DNA of 64,000 nucleotides, from positions 9,649,538 to 9,713,537 of the forward strand of contig NC_049992.1 in the NCBI RefSeq assembly GCF_000003815.2, given 5' to 3'. Source of the DNA: Branchiostoma floridae (Eukaryota > Chordata > Leptocardii > Amphioxiformes > Branchiostomatidae). Both the position numbers and the translations under genes were made by a program. Below the pieces are notes generated by a model. It saw nothing but the letters and a program-made list of their open reading frames with translations, was not told where the DNA came from and searched no databases. Shown in pieces: positions 1 to 12,738 of the stretch (position 1 is its first letter; each line of letters starts with the position of its first letter).

Positions 1-1783
1 ACATCTATATCTACTTAAGCTATTTGATGGGTTTGACTTCTTTTCCGTATGCAGTAGGAGATGAATTGTCCAACATGGTCATATATAAAGGGGTTGGACG
101 ACTTAAGCAAGAAGATTGATTTTTGTTGGTCGGTAAGGTGATAAAAGCTTGGGAAAGTTTTGAAGAGTTTAAGGAAAAGTTTGTTGTAGAATCGACACTA
201 CGGAACATTCAACCACTTGTGATACACTGTCTTTCTAAGTACAAGTCAAACCTGCCCAAGCTACCACCTCTTCCTAGCGACCACCTGGCCCTTTCGACCG
301 ATTTTTCTCGGTCCCGAAAATTTTTCCCATTGACGTAAGCATTAAGCGACCTTTTCACAACGACCATCTGGCCAACGCGACCGCGACCGCCAAAAATTGG
401 GACCAAATTGGGACCAAATCCCATAAAGACTGCGTCATTTTCAAATCTTGAGGTTTCATCGATTTTCAATGATAACTAGCGCGGTTTTGTGCCAGTTTGC
501 GTCGGATTTTGACTACCATCACGGTGTTATGTTCAAAATAAAGCTGGCGGCGGAGGCACGTGCGTGTACTTGCTATTTGCCATTAAAGTTTAAACACAAC
601 AGAAACCATTTAAAGTATGCATCGGGCATGTTGTGAGTCGATACTCTTCTAACCGACCACCTGGCCAAATCGACCACTTTTGTTCGGTCGTCTTGTGCAG
701 GTTTAACTATACACATAATGCTCTCCCACGTACAATGGTAACAACGGCAATCCCTATATTGTTACCTTCATTATTGCTCACGTATAGAGATTGGCTACGG
801 CGCCGAAAGGCACGGTCAATGTTTACGCTCTATAGAAACACTGAATCCCCCTGTAAATCCGCGCTGTGCAGTTCTTTTCAACTGGAGAGTGACGATAGGA
901 AAGCTGGGCTCAGAGTGGCGGGGCTAGGACTGAGCAGGGGTTTAGCGGAAATCCGTAAGAATTGGTGCGGCAGAACAACCAAGTAACATTAACAAAAGGA
1001 GTCATTCAAATGCTGAAATGTTTTAAACTTTGTATGATAAACAGCAAGAAGTCGAACAAGATGTTGAAATGTCAAACAAGATTTTGAATCGTCAACAGGA
1101 AACAGAAAACGAAATAAGCAAATGATTGTCCGAGAATACCCTGTGTTAGTAACAACACTGAGCTTTGCCGCAATTTTCGTGCAAAGACCACTGTGCAAAA
1201 ATATAGTATCTTCCCATGCTACACGGTCTCTTGTAGAGTAGATTCTTTTCCTTAAATTGTCGTTTAGACCTACCAGATGTTGCCATACATTGTATCGTAT
1301 ACAATCTTTATGCAATACAATAAGATCATTTTGGGTGCTAGTTAATTCATCAAGCTTAGGGTACCAGTAGATATATTGACTAGCCTGCTCTACATTGACT
1401 AACCTGTCACATTCACACGATTTTAGCAGACAGCGTTAAGCTAAGGGCACAACCCGCCGTGCGTACAAATACGTGCTGTCTACGTGCCAAAATGTGGGCA
1501 ATCTTTTGGGATCCGTAAGTGGTAAGTACCGCCTCCGTGCGAACGCGTAGGGAATCCGACATATTTTGGAGCAAGCAGACACGCCGTAGAAATTTACGTG
1601 CAGGCAAAACTCTGTGTGCCATCGGGCTTCGGATTCGCCCCCCGTACGTGCCAGTACGGGCGACGCGCCTGTCCTGTACAGCCTGAACGTTTTCAGAAAT
1701 ACGTGGCGAACGTGGCCTCCCAAAAAACGTACGGACAATTTGCACACGTGTACGGCAGGTTGTGCCTTTAGCTTTAGTGAGTC

Positions 1784-1912
1784 TAACTAGGTAGCCTGGT
1801 ATCCAGCCGTAATATAGTTTCCGAGTCTCTTCTTTCCTCTCTGGCAATTTGCGAAGAGGAGAGAAGAGACTCGGGAGCTATAATTACGGCTGGATACCAG
1901 GCTATAACTAGG
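1784..1912. mobile_element. hAT-like MITE with 8-bp target-site duplication
   Basis: A 113-bp foldback element (1792-1904) starts TAGCCTGGTATCCAGCCG and ends with the inverse. The inverted arms run into a GA-rich centre (…GAGTCTCTT / AAGAGACTC…). The flanks are identical 8-mers, TAACTAGG at 1784-1791 and 1905-1912. An 8-bp duplication is typical of hAT-superfamily elements. The element has no coding capacity, so it is non-autonomous. Confidence 0.75.
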
Positions 1913-4325
1913 AGCCTCGAATCGTAAACAACGAATCTTGACTTGACCGACTTTGAAGTGGTTCCAATAACGGATTAAGTTGCATAAGGGTGAAACTCCG
2001 GGCTACCATAAGTTTACATTGCGTTCCTCGTACGTTATGTATTTGTAGCCTCCTTCGCAGACTTTTAGGAGTGACATGCGCGAAAACTGCATTCCCTTCA
2101 TTGGACCTGACCTATGTGAAAAATCAGTCAGTGCTCCCACAAAAAACAACAAAAAACACCAATACTCTAGCACTCCTAGTCGCAGGCTAATGTAAAACTT
2201 ATTTGCGACATGCGTTTGTCAACTGTCTATGTAAAGCACCTGTCCTGTGTAATCTGAAGATGACTGCGCATGATGATAACTTAAAAAAATGATTCACGCA
2301 TAATTTTTTCAGTGCATGCATGGGAAGAATAGCTACTGTATTTCAAAATTTTGATGGCCATAAATTTTCTTACGACAACATGTCATTCTGTACAAGAATG
2401 GAACCTGTGTACTTCACAGAATGCTTTGTCTTAACTTCTGAGAAAGTTGATTTTAGTAACATGTTTTGCATTTAACTGTTATTCTTTTTTACGAAATCTT
2501 CAGCGCAAACGATGTCAGAATTCGTAGCTAATTGCTACAAGCTTTTAGTAATCTATAGTGAAATTGACATGTTGTAAAGTCATAGCTGATTTGACAACAG
2601 CTGCCCAAATTCAATAACAGCTTAGCACAGGACAGATTAACCTAGCGTGATCCCTTTGTGCGCATGAATTGTGTAAGAGCCTTCGATACTTTAAACTAAG
2701 CACCAAAAGAATGTCGTCTTTCATCGTACAGCAATCAAACTCTCTACTACACTTAAGCCATCAATTTGTCAAGATAGATTTCATATTTTCATACAGGACG
2801 CTTCAATTGTGACAGTCATTATCCATATCCCTGTTCTACAAAGGACTATTCTATTTGCCTTAAGTCCTAGCTTTACGCTGCGCTGACAGTCGGACAAAAG
2901 GTTTGACGAGCACGCGGCATTGAGGCCTGTGTCGGCGGTATTATGTACAGTGTCACCGAGGCGAGCGTGCGGGGTTACGAGTTGGAGTCCCGGTAGATTT
3001 GGAACACATGCAGTAAACCGTCTCGGGTCGGGAGTAGGGGGCAAGTAGACTGCCGTGGGGAGCCGTGGAGTAGGCGACGGTGCTTAGGAACAGGAGTTTT
3101 ATCGGTCACAGCCTCAATCTTTCCAATTAAAGTGTGTCGTTCTTCACTGCATGAAGGCGGTGGGTTGGTGTCGGCTGAGTTACACTCCGCGATACTGCGT
3201 CTCACAAAATAACAACTCAGCGACAGAGGGGGGAAGGCATCCACAAAAGAAAGCGGTAAGAACTTAATATCATTTCAGCTTTTTGTGTTATATTAATGAC
3301 TTACTTAATTAATTTCAAAAGTAATGTACACGGGCTCGTGCTTACACTACAATGCCGTGAATATCTTGTTTCAGATACATGTAGTGGTATACAGAGATAG
3401 ATTCTACAGCTTTAATTTGGACAGTATATGGCGAAAGCTTTTATGATGTACACGTCTGCGTTACAGTTGAATACATGTTTAGGGACAAAATTAACGACTT
3501 CTGGAAGTGTACGGACTTGTGTGCGTGTGTGTGTGGAGGGGGCGTTAGCTTGTCATGCCTCCCTAAAATCCCAGCCCGTGCGACACAATGATGTCATGCA
3601 GTAGATATTTCTCGCCCATGCATGCTATTCTAATGATGTTGGCTCTCTCCAAACGCTTATGATCTAATGATTGAGCCTTATCGTTCTGTGTGGACAGTCG
3701 TTACGATGGTTATAGTTTCCAAAACAGACTCTCGTGCCGGCTGAATAAATCGGCCAAGTGGACGAATATTTTGTCACAGATCAGGCCCGGGCTATGGGAG
3801 TTCATTTGTCTCGCAGTGGCCTGAAAATTCCATGGTGGTATAGTCCTCTTATTAGGCCATTTTGTACTATTTTTCAGTTCGTTTAAGGTCTGATGTACAT
3901 TTAGAATGATAAAGGTGCACCTGTCAATGACAATACCATATGGGGAGGGGGATAGTCCAAGAATGACACAAAAGGACTGCGCATATACACCACACATTGC
4001 TCATACACGTTTGATACTTTGAGTTTCCTTCATTCGTCACACTAAGACAAGTCTCTCTCGGTCAGGAAACGTGTTCCAGGGGTCAATGACTTCTTGTGCC
4101 GTGTTTTTGTTCCGGTTTAATTGGTTTCAGGAGAACGGAAAGACCACCACGCCAAGTCCGGTTCAATGTCCCATTAGTTTCGCCCGTACAACCGTACTAC
4201 TTCATGTAGTATTAGTACAATAGACTTTACCTTTAGGGCTGTTTTGTCTGTATCTAAAATTTCTGGTTTATATGTAGTAGTCTGGATGGAATTCTCACAA
4301 TGTTTGCCCCACGCTTAGTCTTATT

Positions 4326-4545
4326 ACCTCCATGAAATGTCATGGAAATTATATTTTCGCTTAGCGTTTAATTTGTTTGTCTGTTTGTCGGTGAACAAGA
4401 TAACTCAAGAACGGCTGGGTGGATTGGTTTCATACTTGGTGTGTTGGTGGGGTGGGATGAAAGCTAGATTTGGGGCCTCCTAGCAGCTTCCATTGGTACT
4501 GCAGCGCAACTTCCGGGTTTGCTATCTCGTGTTCTGAACATGCTA
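4326..4545 (-). repeat. Dispersed repeat fragment, inverted relative to the copy at about 47.7-47.95 kb
   Basis: The segment from TACCTCCATGAAATGTCATGG through ACTCAAGAACGGCTGGGTGG to CTGCAGCGCAACTTCCGG is the reverse complement, with divergence, of the end of the repeat at 46,985-47,948. A third relative is at about 24,040-24,330. The family ends in a CA-rich tract and carries no ORF here. Confidence 0.6.
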
Positions 4546-4841
4546 TGCTCACGATTTTTAGGTGTTAGATAACCCTTGTTTACAAGTAGTTTGTAAGTGT
4601 ATGCCGGGAACATTGCGTAGTTGGACCATTTTGTCGTTCCAGTTTTATGCACCCATCTAGTGTCAGTGGAAATGTCAGGGCCATTGGGGTTAAATTAGGG
4701 GAAAATCTCCTAGTGGGGCGCACTAGGCCCCGTTAAACAGTGCTGCACTGAAATCTCACGCGATGGACGGTCCGTAAGTCCTTATGTTGGATCCGAGCCA
4801 TTTTTGGTGAAGCCTCACGAGCGCAGTGTTCTTCATACATG

Positions 4842-5052
4842 TAACGCTCGTTCACCTTTATCCGAGGATAACCAATATTCGTTGTTTGTAAGAGAAAACG
4901 TATTTAGGGATATGAAGTCGACGGACGGTGGTTTCAAATCGGAACATTTTGAAAACATTGCAAATTTGAAACCACCGTCCGCAGACGTAATACTGCTGTT
5001 TTTAAAGACAACTGATTAAAGTCACCCCACGGATAAAGGTGAACTAGCGTTA
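4842..5052. mobile_element. MITE with 23-bp terminal inverted repeats and an inner hairpin
   Basis: The ends are near-perfect inverted copies: TAACGCTCGTTCACCTTTAT at 4842 and ATAAAGGTGAACTAGCGTTA ending at 5052. A second inverted pair lies inside (GACGGTGGTTTCAAAT near 4925 and ATTTGAAACCACCGTC near 4964). The short open frame across it is a by-product of this structure. Confidence 0.7.
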
Positions 5053-5316
5053 GTATTAGGTCTAGTTTAGGGTTTATTTCGAATACTAGTATTTCCCCTG
5101 CAGCAGCTCCCAAAACAAGCTGCTGGTAAGACTATACGTATAACTCTTTTCCCCGGCTATAGAGCTAATATCGGTGACCCCAAACCCCAGAGCATATCAT
5201 ATACAGAAGAGTTCCGTTCTGGGAGTTCCGTTGCAGCTAGTTAGCCTATAGGCGACTAGCATCTGCATGTTTACATTGAATACTATCCGAAGCCTCCCAT
5301 GCCTACCAGAAACATG

Positions 5317-5385
5317 TGCACACACACACACACAGACACAAACAAACACACGCACACACACGCACACGCACACGCACGCACGCAT

Positions 5386-5420
<35 letters not shown>

Positions 5421-5458
5421 CGCACACACACACACACGCACACACACATGACACACAT
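5317..5458. repeat. Compound microsatellite (CA/CG)n-(GA)n-(CA)n
   Basis: Alternating CA with interspersed CG steps is followed by about 12 GA units and more CA. Purine-pyrimidine alternation makes it a possible Z-DNA former. Open frames coding for Thr-His or Cys-Val runs on both strands are artefacts of the repeat. Confidence 0.95.
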
Positions 5459-5899
5459 GCCCTTTGTGGTATCACTTGATCCTTTAACCTTCCGAGTGCC
5501 AGGGTCACTAAGAACTAGTCATACCAAACAAATCGGCCATTGACCTAACCTGGTTGGGATCAAGCTGAGCTTACAGCAGGTTCAAGCCGTACATGGAGCT
5601 GTTGTGGCCGATAGATCAACTGTACCTTTGAAGCGGGAATGAACTTGATCATGACCCAGATCAAGTTGAAATAGACCAGAACACCATATTGTTGTGTCAT
5701 GTTCCGATCGGAAGGGCAAATTTAAAATGCTAGCATACGCGCTGTTGAGAAAGGCATCCAGAACTTGCTCTAGGACAAAAACAAAGCCATAATTCTTATC
5801 AAGACCATAGCTTATCAGAATACGCCAACTCACAAACGCAATATAACGTTAAGATTATATAAAGAGCACAAATATAATTCACGTGTAAGTTGAAATTGA

Positions 5900-6030
5900 A
5901 CCTTAAACCGTGGGACGTGTGGCATAACTGCAGGGTATTTGGCTCAGATGTCCTGGGTTCGGAACCTGTATGTGCCACCAATCATGTGCCCTTGGGAAAG
6001 GCAGTTTTCACGATTTTCCTTAACCAAAAC
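5900..6030 (+). repeat. tRNA-derived SINE-like fragment
   Basis: It contains GGGTTCGGAACC, resembling a pol III B box, about 45 bp after a weak A-box-like TGGCATAACTGCAGGG. It is followed by CACCAATCATGTGCCCTTGGG, a body that recurs in other tRNA-like repeats. It cannot fold as an intact tRNA gene, so I call it a SINE relic. Confidence 0.4.
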
Positions 6031-9000
6031 ATTATCGTTGTAAAAAAAAACACAGATTGTGAATCCAAATCTTAATGTACTAGCATGTCAATTAAATTTA
6101 GTATGAAACTACAAAACGTACGGAAAAAGTAGTTAAGGCTTACGAACGTATCAATTCATGACAGTGAACTTCTGTTTGGTATAACAAAAATCACGAGTCT
6201 TCTATGCAATATTCTTTTACCAATGGTCAGTTCCCAGAGAAATCAACAGTTCAACAACTATAATCAGTATTCACAATGCAAAAGAAAAGCATTTTTCTGA
6301 ATGTTGCAAATCATGTCATTAGATGCAATAAAAGTTTATAAGAACTTTATCAATACATTAGGTGTGTTTGACTTCGTCAAAGTAACATAGAGCCATATAT
6401 CTAAGGCTAAGCTCCTCTCTGCTAAGCATTGATCAGGTTTACGACAACGAAAAGGACATCCCTAGCTATAGTCGTATAACTGTCGTACAATGTGCAGCTG
6501 TCCTGTTCCGGAAAAGGCTAGCTATCGTAGATCGATTGTCCGTTCTAGTAATAGCCTAGCTCAAAAGTCGTTCGACCAAAAAAGTCTGACGACATCTGTG
6601 ACTGTGGCTTCTGTGCCAGACAGGTACACTTCCGCCTACTCTACTTCCCAGGAAATGAAGTCTTTTATGTGCTGTTTTCCTTCTCACCATGAGGAGTTTA
6701 TTTTGGTTTCCTGTGACTTTCAGTTGAAAGAGGCAAATCTGAAATTTGTTTCAAGCATGTACCACAACGAATCAATACATTATGAATTGAATATTTGAAT
6801 AGTTTTAAGTGTAAAGTTATCTATGAGTGCAGCGTATAAATCCTTAACAAAGAGGAGAATGAAAAGTTGTTTCCAGTCGTTCCAGCACGTACACCTGGCT
6901 CACGGGGCCATGTTTACATCATTCCTACTACCCGTGTTTATTTATTTAGTGCATATATTTCACGGGTAATTAGTAGGTTCCGTTAAAGTGAATGTGTCCG
7001 GATCGCCCAAGGATAACACACAAAGGCGCTCCTTTCTGTAGTATCGTCTTACCAATAAACCGAGCGGCGTTTCCTTACCAGCTGGTACGACCAGTCTCTT
7101 GTACCCAGTGTGCTGACGATAGACACCTGGTAGTGGGGGTGGTATAATCTCCAAGCAGATCCTACGGTGCCATAAGGTAGTACATGTATCAAAGCTGGCC
7201 AAGGAGTACTAGTATAGCCGGCCAAAGGGAGCCAAACGGGCACCGGAGATCTGCCTTCACTGGAACAGGGAGGAGCATTTCTATCGAATAAAGGTGTCTC
7301 TTGTGGGTTTGATACTATATTACGCCACCGTGGATCTGCTTGGAGATTAGGGGTGGTAGGCTAACACTACAGGAAGGGTGGCAAATGCAGGAGAAAAAGA
7401 AACGGAAGGAAAGAAACAGAAAAGTACGGATATTTTCCTATGATTCGTTCACAACAGCATATTTTTTTAATTTTTAACAGGTATTTGTTTTAGTCATAAA
7501 TTTGTTTTGCGAAATTTAGCTACGGGAAAGTTTGTCGTGGAACCAACCTACCACAACAAAGGAAAAGGAGGAAAAGAAAGAATAGAGGAGGTTCGTTCAA
7601 TTTCTTTTGTTCCTTTGTTTTTTTGCGGCTTGGAATTATAAAATGAATTGCCGTTTTGTGTCAAGAAAACGATCACTTCAATTTTCTGTATTTAATCACA
7701 CGTAACACCCCTACTCACACCATAGTGGTATGCTCCTTTTTCTTCTTCATATTATGTCATAGTCCATTACACAAAGTGCAAAACGGTTTGTACCCGCATG
7801 ACACCATGTCTTTAATAGCCGTCTGAGTGCACAGATGCATCTAAAATTGAGATTACGTAATATTAATGACGACCCCTAGCGTGTCTATCGCGTCAACGCA
7901 CGTACTGAGCATGCGTGGTTCATTGCTACATTGTTGTGCATAGACGTCAGAGGCGTAGCAAGAAGCCGAACGGTAAGGTTTGGGCAGAACGTTGTGTTTT
8001 TTTTAATGATTCACCTCCCAATATGTGAATTACCTCAAACTTTTTGACTAGCTTGCTTGACAACGTGTGTTGTATATCATTGACTAAGGGATTCAAAAAC
8101 AATTGAGCTAGCACGAATCTAGCGGAGCGCCTAATGTTTCGCAAAAGTCACGATTCCTCATTTCGTATTCCTGTAACTGTGACGCGAAGGTTTCTAAACT
8201 TGTACATTGTTCTTTGCATAACCGTATACGCAGCTGTCCTAACAATATAGAACGTTACGTAATGTTCTCTAAGTCTAACCATTGTCATAAATCCCAGATA
8301 CTTTGTTCAATCAAAAGTACGGAATTTACGTAGAATTTTATGCGAGGACTTGGAAAGATGTATAGATGATTTGGCGGCTGTTATGGCTGGGTTGCTCCAT
8401 TTCAACGAGGCGGCTTTTCTTTCGCCAGACAAAGCCTCAGTCAGCTCGTGACCGATCGGTCTGCGGGGTCACCGATTCTATTAAACATCAGGAACATACG
8501 ACATAGCTGAAATACATCGACAAATGCGCGGATATAGATACCGTGGACGTATATAGATACGTGTGTATCAGAAGTTATTACGTTGGCGTGTTTTGACGTG
8601 TATTTTGTATATGTGACGACTGGTGGTACAAATTGACAGGGATTATGTCCGTACTTCGATGTTTAATCGCGCGCAAGCGGAACAAATTGCGCATCACAAA
8701 CGCCACTCACATACAATTATAGCCTCTCTAAATGTCAGTGCAAAGACTTCAAATTTACCAAAACACGGTCAACGATTTGTGTACTTAACTTACAGTGCTT
8801 TAGTATTAAATACATGACAGAATATGTTCCCAGGCCGACGGCATGGCAAATTAGAATATTTCTTTATCTGCTGTCCAGTGATGTGAACCCTATCGGAAGG
8901 GATTTTCACTCCTACAACGTTACATCTGACTTTGCGCAGCGAGCTGAAGGTGCACTCTCACTGAACTTGCGGCACCGGTGCGGCACTGAAGAATAAAGAT

Positions 9001-9901
9001 TTGAAAGATTACTCAACGAATTTCAGAGATTAAGAACGAATTTTCGTACTCTTTGTGTAATTTGTCTTCTTCTGAGTCATACTTTTACGTAATAGCAATG
9101 TAAAATATTTTTAAAAAATCGCGAAAAAAACAACAACAGTGCCGCAGTGAACGGCCCTGCAGTGCCACACCGGTGCCCCAAGTGTAGTGAGAGCCCACCT
9201 TAACGATGGCATGGGTCCCAGTGCTTTCAAAAAAGGTCAACTTTGGCATACTGAATGCGTGATTTGAAAGAGAGGTGGAATGCTGTGAAAGATTGGATCG
9301 TTCCACAACTTATGCGGGATGTATCCATGCGCACAGGGACTGTTTGAAGTGAATGGTGACATTGACAGCTAAAAGCTCGTTCTGTGTACAAATGCGCACT
9401 GATCACATGGCTGAGCAATGTACTGCATATTTGCAGCGCTTTTTGTATCGCAAAATGTTTTTCTTTGATGTCTAGCCGCATGTTTGATATGGATAGCATA
9501 ACATGGAATCTGAAAGCTATAAAACGATGGAAACTAGCATTTATTTTGTGCTGATAATTGAGGCATTGGTTTCCGGGTGGGTTCCTTCGCTGTGTACTAG
9601 ACACGAGAGTAGTATAAATTCATCGTTTGCATTCAGGAACATGGAAAGGTTACGAGAACATGTTACGAGATTATGAAGGTTTGCGGTCTTACAGGTTCAA
9701 TTACAAAACTTCTACTTTCAAATATCACCTTTAAAGGAAACCTTAGTAGCTTTCGATATCAGGAAAGTATTCAAACTTAAAATAATTTGTTGCAAAGAGC
9801 TGGAATTTAAATGCTCTTTTTTATATTAAGCCACAATTTTTAAGCTGCGTCGATGTTAAACGAGTATGAAAATTGATTGGAACACTTTTTTTCCAGCCAA
9901 G

Positions 9902-11475
9902 ATGTTGCTGTGTGCGGTGCTGACGTCACTGGTTGCCATGGCGACAAGCGCAGCTATTCTGAACAAGGAAGGCAGTACGGTCAAGAAGCTGGTGCTGTTC
10001 CCTGAGAAACATGCCTGGTGTGAGACCCAGCCCATCAAACAGGTGTGTGGTGCGAGACCATAATAGTCGACCCAAACATGTCACTTGTACGTAACGAAGC
10101 AGTCGACATAAAAACTTGCTCTTGTCACGTTATGTGAGGCATCTAAATCAGCCTACGCTGCATTGATTAATTATCTCTATAGATAAAATGAAATTGAATA
10201 AAACCTTATCTACCTTCACCACAAGGTCATATTATTAGCAATAAATAAATAAACGTCACGAATTCGTTTCTATAATCAAGAATACAATCAGTGAAGTTTA
10301 ACCCAGTAACCTCTTGGTGTAGCCATCCAGCATGGCGGTTAAATGACGTTATGGTCATGTGAGTATTTACACTCACGTGATTATAACGTCATTTTGCCGC
10401 CATAATCAACCGAGAAGGTGGCCGTCACTATCCTCACGCTGTGCGCAGCTTAATTTGTTATTTAGAATACCATTCCATTCTGGGAAAGTTGATGTGAATA
10501 TTTGTTCTATTCTAAACCAAGGAGGTTACACCTCAATCTTTTTAACCTCCTTGTCTAAACCTTCCAGGTGGTCGGAGAGCCTGGTTGTAACTCCGTCGAG
10601 GTCAACAACAACGTGTGCCTGGGGCAGTGCATCAGCTACCGCGTGCCTAAAACCTACCCAGCAGAGCCCTCTACCGAGGAACTCAAGTACTGCGACGTCT
10701 GCAAGCCGTCCAACAGCACTTGGCAGAAGGTTAGAAATTTTTACGTCAAACTTCAACATAAAGAACGTAATAATTCTTCATGGCCAGCCAAATTACGGTT
10801 TGGCACCTACAGCATACATTTACACTCATAATGACTCCTACGAATAAAGAAACTATTTGAGCCGATATCCGTGGTGCCGTTTTATCATATTTCATTCCAC
10901 AACGTTTGTTGTGGAATTAGATTAGACTAAACGTACTTCACAGCTTGGGGCTAACTTTATGATTTATAGTTATCGGTCAGGATATAGCTGTTATGAGAGT
11001 CCCTTTTTCTTGTTCGGAGATTTCTGGAACCTTTTTAATGGTTGTCATGTGATGAAATAACGTTGTTTTCTATACATGTAAATAAATTCATTGTGCGATC
11101 TTGTGAGGCTGTACGTGTAATTTACTGTAAGGCTATACATGTAATAACACGGCGAGGCTATAAATGTCATCTATGTGTATTGTGTACCCCCAGATCACTC
11201 TGGACTGCCCTGAACACCCGGACACGCCCCAGGTCAGTAAGCTGGTGGAGCTGATCGAGCACTGCCGCTGCCAGGCCTGCGATGACGGGGAGGACATGCG
11301 TCTGGCGGCGGCGCACAGGCAGCGCCACGCGCACCAGCGGCGGGCGGAGGAGGAGGAGGACCCGCCGGACCTGCAGAAGGTCGTGCAGCAGAGACATACC
11401 CCGCTGCGGTCCGAGGAACAGGACCTCGGGGACCAGGACTGGGCAGACGACGATGACGTCACGTACGAGAACTGA
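9902..11475 (+). CDS. NBL1: NBL1/DAN-family BMP antagonist
   Basis: Coding exons are 9902-10042, 10568-10729 and 11194-11475, joined in phase 0 with GT-AG borders, giving 194 aa. Residues 1 to about 18 form a signal peptide. The cystine-knot (DAN) domain runs from about 30 to 130, with cysteines at 40, 54, 64, 68, 89, 92, 106, 125, 127 and 130. Landmark strings are LFPEKHAWCE, CLGQCISYRVP, YCDVCKPS and HCRCQAC, matching vertebrate NBL1 exon by exon. The family is secreted and blocks BMP/TGF-beta ligands outside the cell. The tail after residue 131 is a charged Arg/His/Glu run ending in an acidic DDDDVTYEN; it replaces the proline-rich vertebrate tail. I chose the ATG at 9902 because it gives a clean signal peptide; an in-frame ATG at 9866 would add 12 residues. 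The neighbouring gene DCAF17 converges on its 3' end. Confidence 0.93.
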
Positions 11476-12528
11476 TCAGAGTTCCATCTAAAACCCGGGA
11501 CCCGGCCGGGTAGCTTTCGGAAACGAAAAATCTGGTAAGAAAGGCAACAAAACAACCAGAACCATTCCTAGGTAAATAGTTTCATTTTCAGTTTCCGCAA
11601 ACATCCCGGCCGGGCCCTGTGTCAGAAATGACACCTAAGCCTAAGCTGACTTTTTTTTATATAATAGTGCACTTAAATATCAGTGTAAAACATGTGCGCA
11701 TAATGTGGGTTAATTAAATACTGCTACGGCTACACAGTATACAGCTATAGCGTTAAGACACCGATTTTTAGTGTTGGAGGTACAGTGTTGGTTCAAATGT
11801 GTCACTTACTGATTTTTAGTTTAACAAGTATACACATTGATGTATAGGATAACGTTACATGTATGTGCGATCACGTTGCAAACTTTAGTAATCTGCGAAT
11901 GAAAAAAGCATCAACTATCGGTAGGTGCTGCTTTTGAAGAAGTGTCAGAAAATGGCCGTCGGTATATACCAAGGCAAGTACGTGTAAGTCATCCAAGGAT
12001 TGACCAAACTTTAAATATTGCATATCTTTATCCTTGTAGTATTGGAGTATAAAGAAGACAAAAACATGGTATTCAATGGAAACATTAAGGTAAAGGCTAA
12101 CATTTGCTTTGTGCGAGTTCGAAAAATATTACTGTTGTTCTTGTTATTGTTATTGGGTGGGCCGACTACTCACTCTTTGCAGCCAGGGGCTGAATTGCGA
12201 GGAGCTTACAATAGGCGGGGCTAAATCGCAAGGGTCTGGAGCGAGCTGCCATTCGGCGCCACTCAGGTGACCTCAATACGACTGTCGCAAGTGTTCGGAG
12301 CGAGCTGACATTGTTGTCAGAATTTTTTGTCCTTGATACAAGCATGACACAAAAAAAGATATGGCAAGATGTCGATCACTTATCTTGACAATACATTTTG
12401 ATTGAAAATGTAGATTGAAAAAGTATTTGTCCAAAAGACTTTGTTAGCTATGAAATGATTTGATGATCCCCATTCCCCATGGTTGGTATAATGCTACTGC
12501 AATGTGTAGATTAATTTTCTATTTTCCT

Positions 12529-12534
12529 AATAAA
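12529..12534 (+). terminator. Candidate NBL1 polyadenylation signal AATAAA
   Basis: This is the first canonical hexamer I noticed downstream of the NBL1 stop, about 1.05 kb away. Further AATAAA motifs follow near 12,587 and 12,804. The UTR here is AT-rich, so chance occurrence is likely. Confidence 0.3.
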
Positions 12535-12738
12535 AATGTTGCCATGCTAATAACAATTCTGTCCAAATTTCTTCTTTTTTTTCTGATAATAAATTGGATC
12601 TGATGCCATTGTAGTTAAGCACATATTCTGACAAATTACCCAGACAAAAGAACTTGTTACTAATCTATAATTCTTAGTAAAAATTAAAAAAAACATGTGC
12701 AGCCAGAAATTAATCACATTGTGAGTATATTAGATGAT

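Larger units (their letters stand above)
1..9865. other. Intergenic region upstream of NBL1, no supportable gene
   Basis: I found no exon I could defend here. Open frames are short, have no recognisable domain and no splice-consistent partner. The stretch holds the MITE at 1792-1904, the MITE at 4842-5052, a dispersed-repeat fragment at about 4326-4545, a CA/GA microsatellite at about 5317-5458 and a tRNA-like SINE at about 5900-6030. A CpG-richer patch at about 2880-3240 could be an unseen 5' exon or promoter, but nothing in it is diagnostic. NBL1 5' UTR exons could lie in the last kilobases and would not be visible by eye. Confidence 0.6.

Noticed and set aside
5197-5543. Overlapping open frames on both strands coding Cys-Val or Thr-His runs
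   Set aside because: They are translations of the CA/GA microsatellite, open in every frame because the repeat lacks stops.
5900-6030. Functional tRNA gene
   Set aside because: A B-box-like motif is present but the acceptor and anticodon stems do not pair; it reads as a SINE fragment. The same holds for 43,172-43,262 and 59,460-59,545.
9227-9604. 125-codon minus-strand frame upstream of NBL1
   Set aside because: No recognisable domain, no splice-consistent neighbour, ordinary length for chance in AT-moderate intergenic DNA.
11133-11555. 140-codon minus-strand frame over NBL1 exon 3
   Set aside because: Ser/Arg/Cys-rich shadow of the GC-rich NBL1 tail; the plus strand carries the conserved cystine-knot end.
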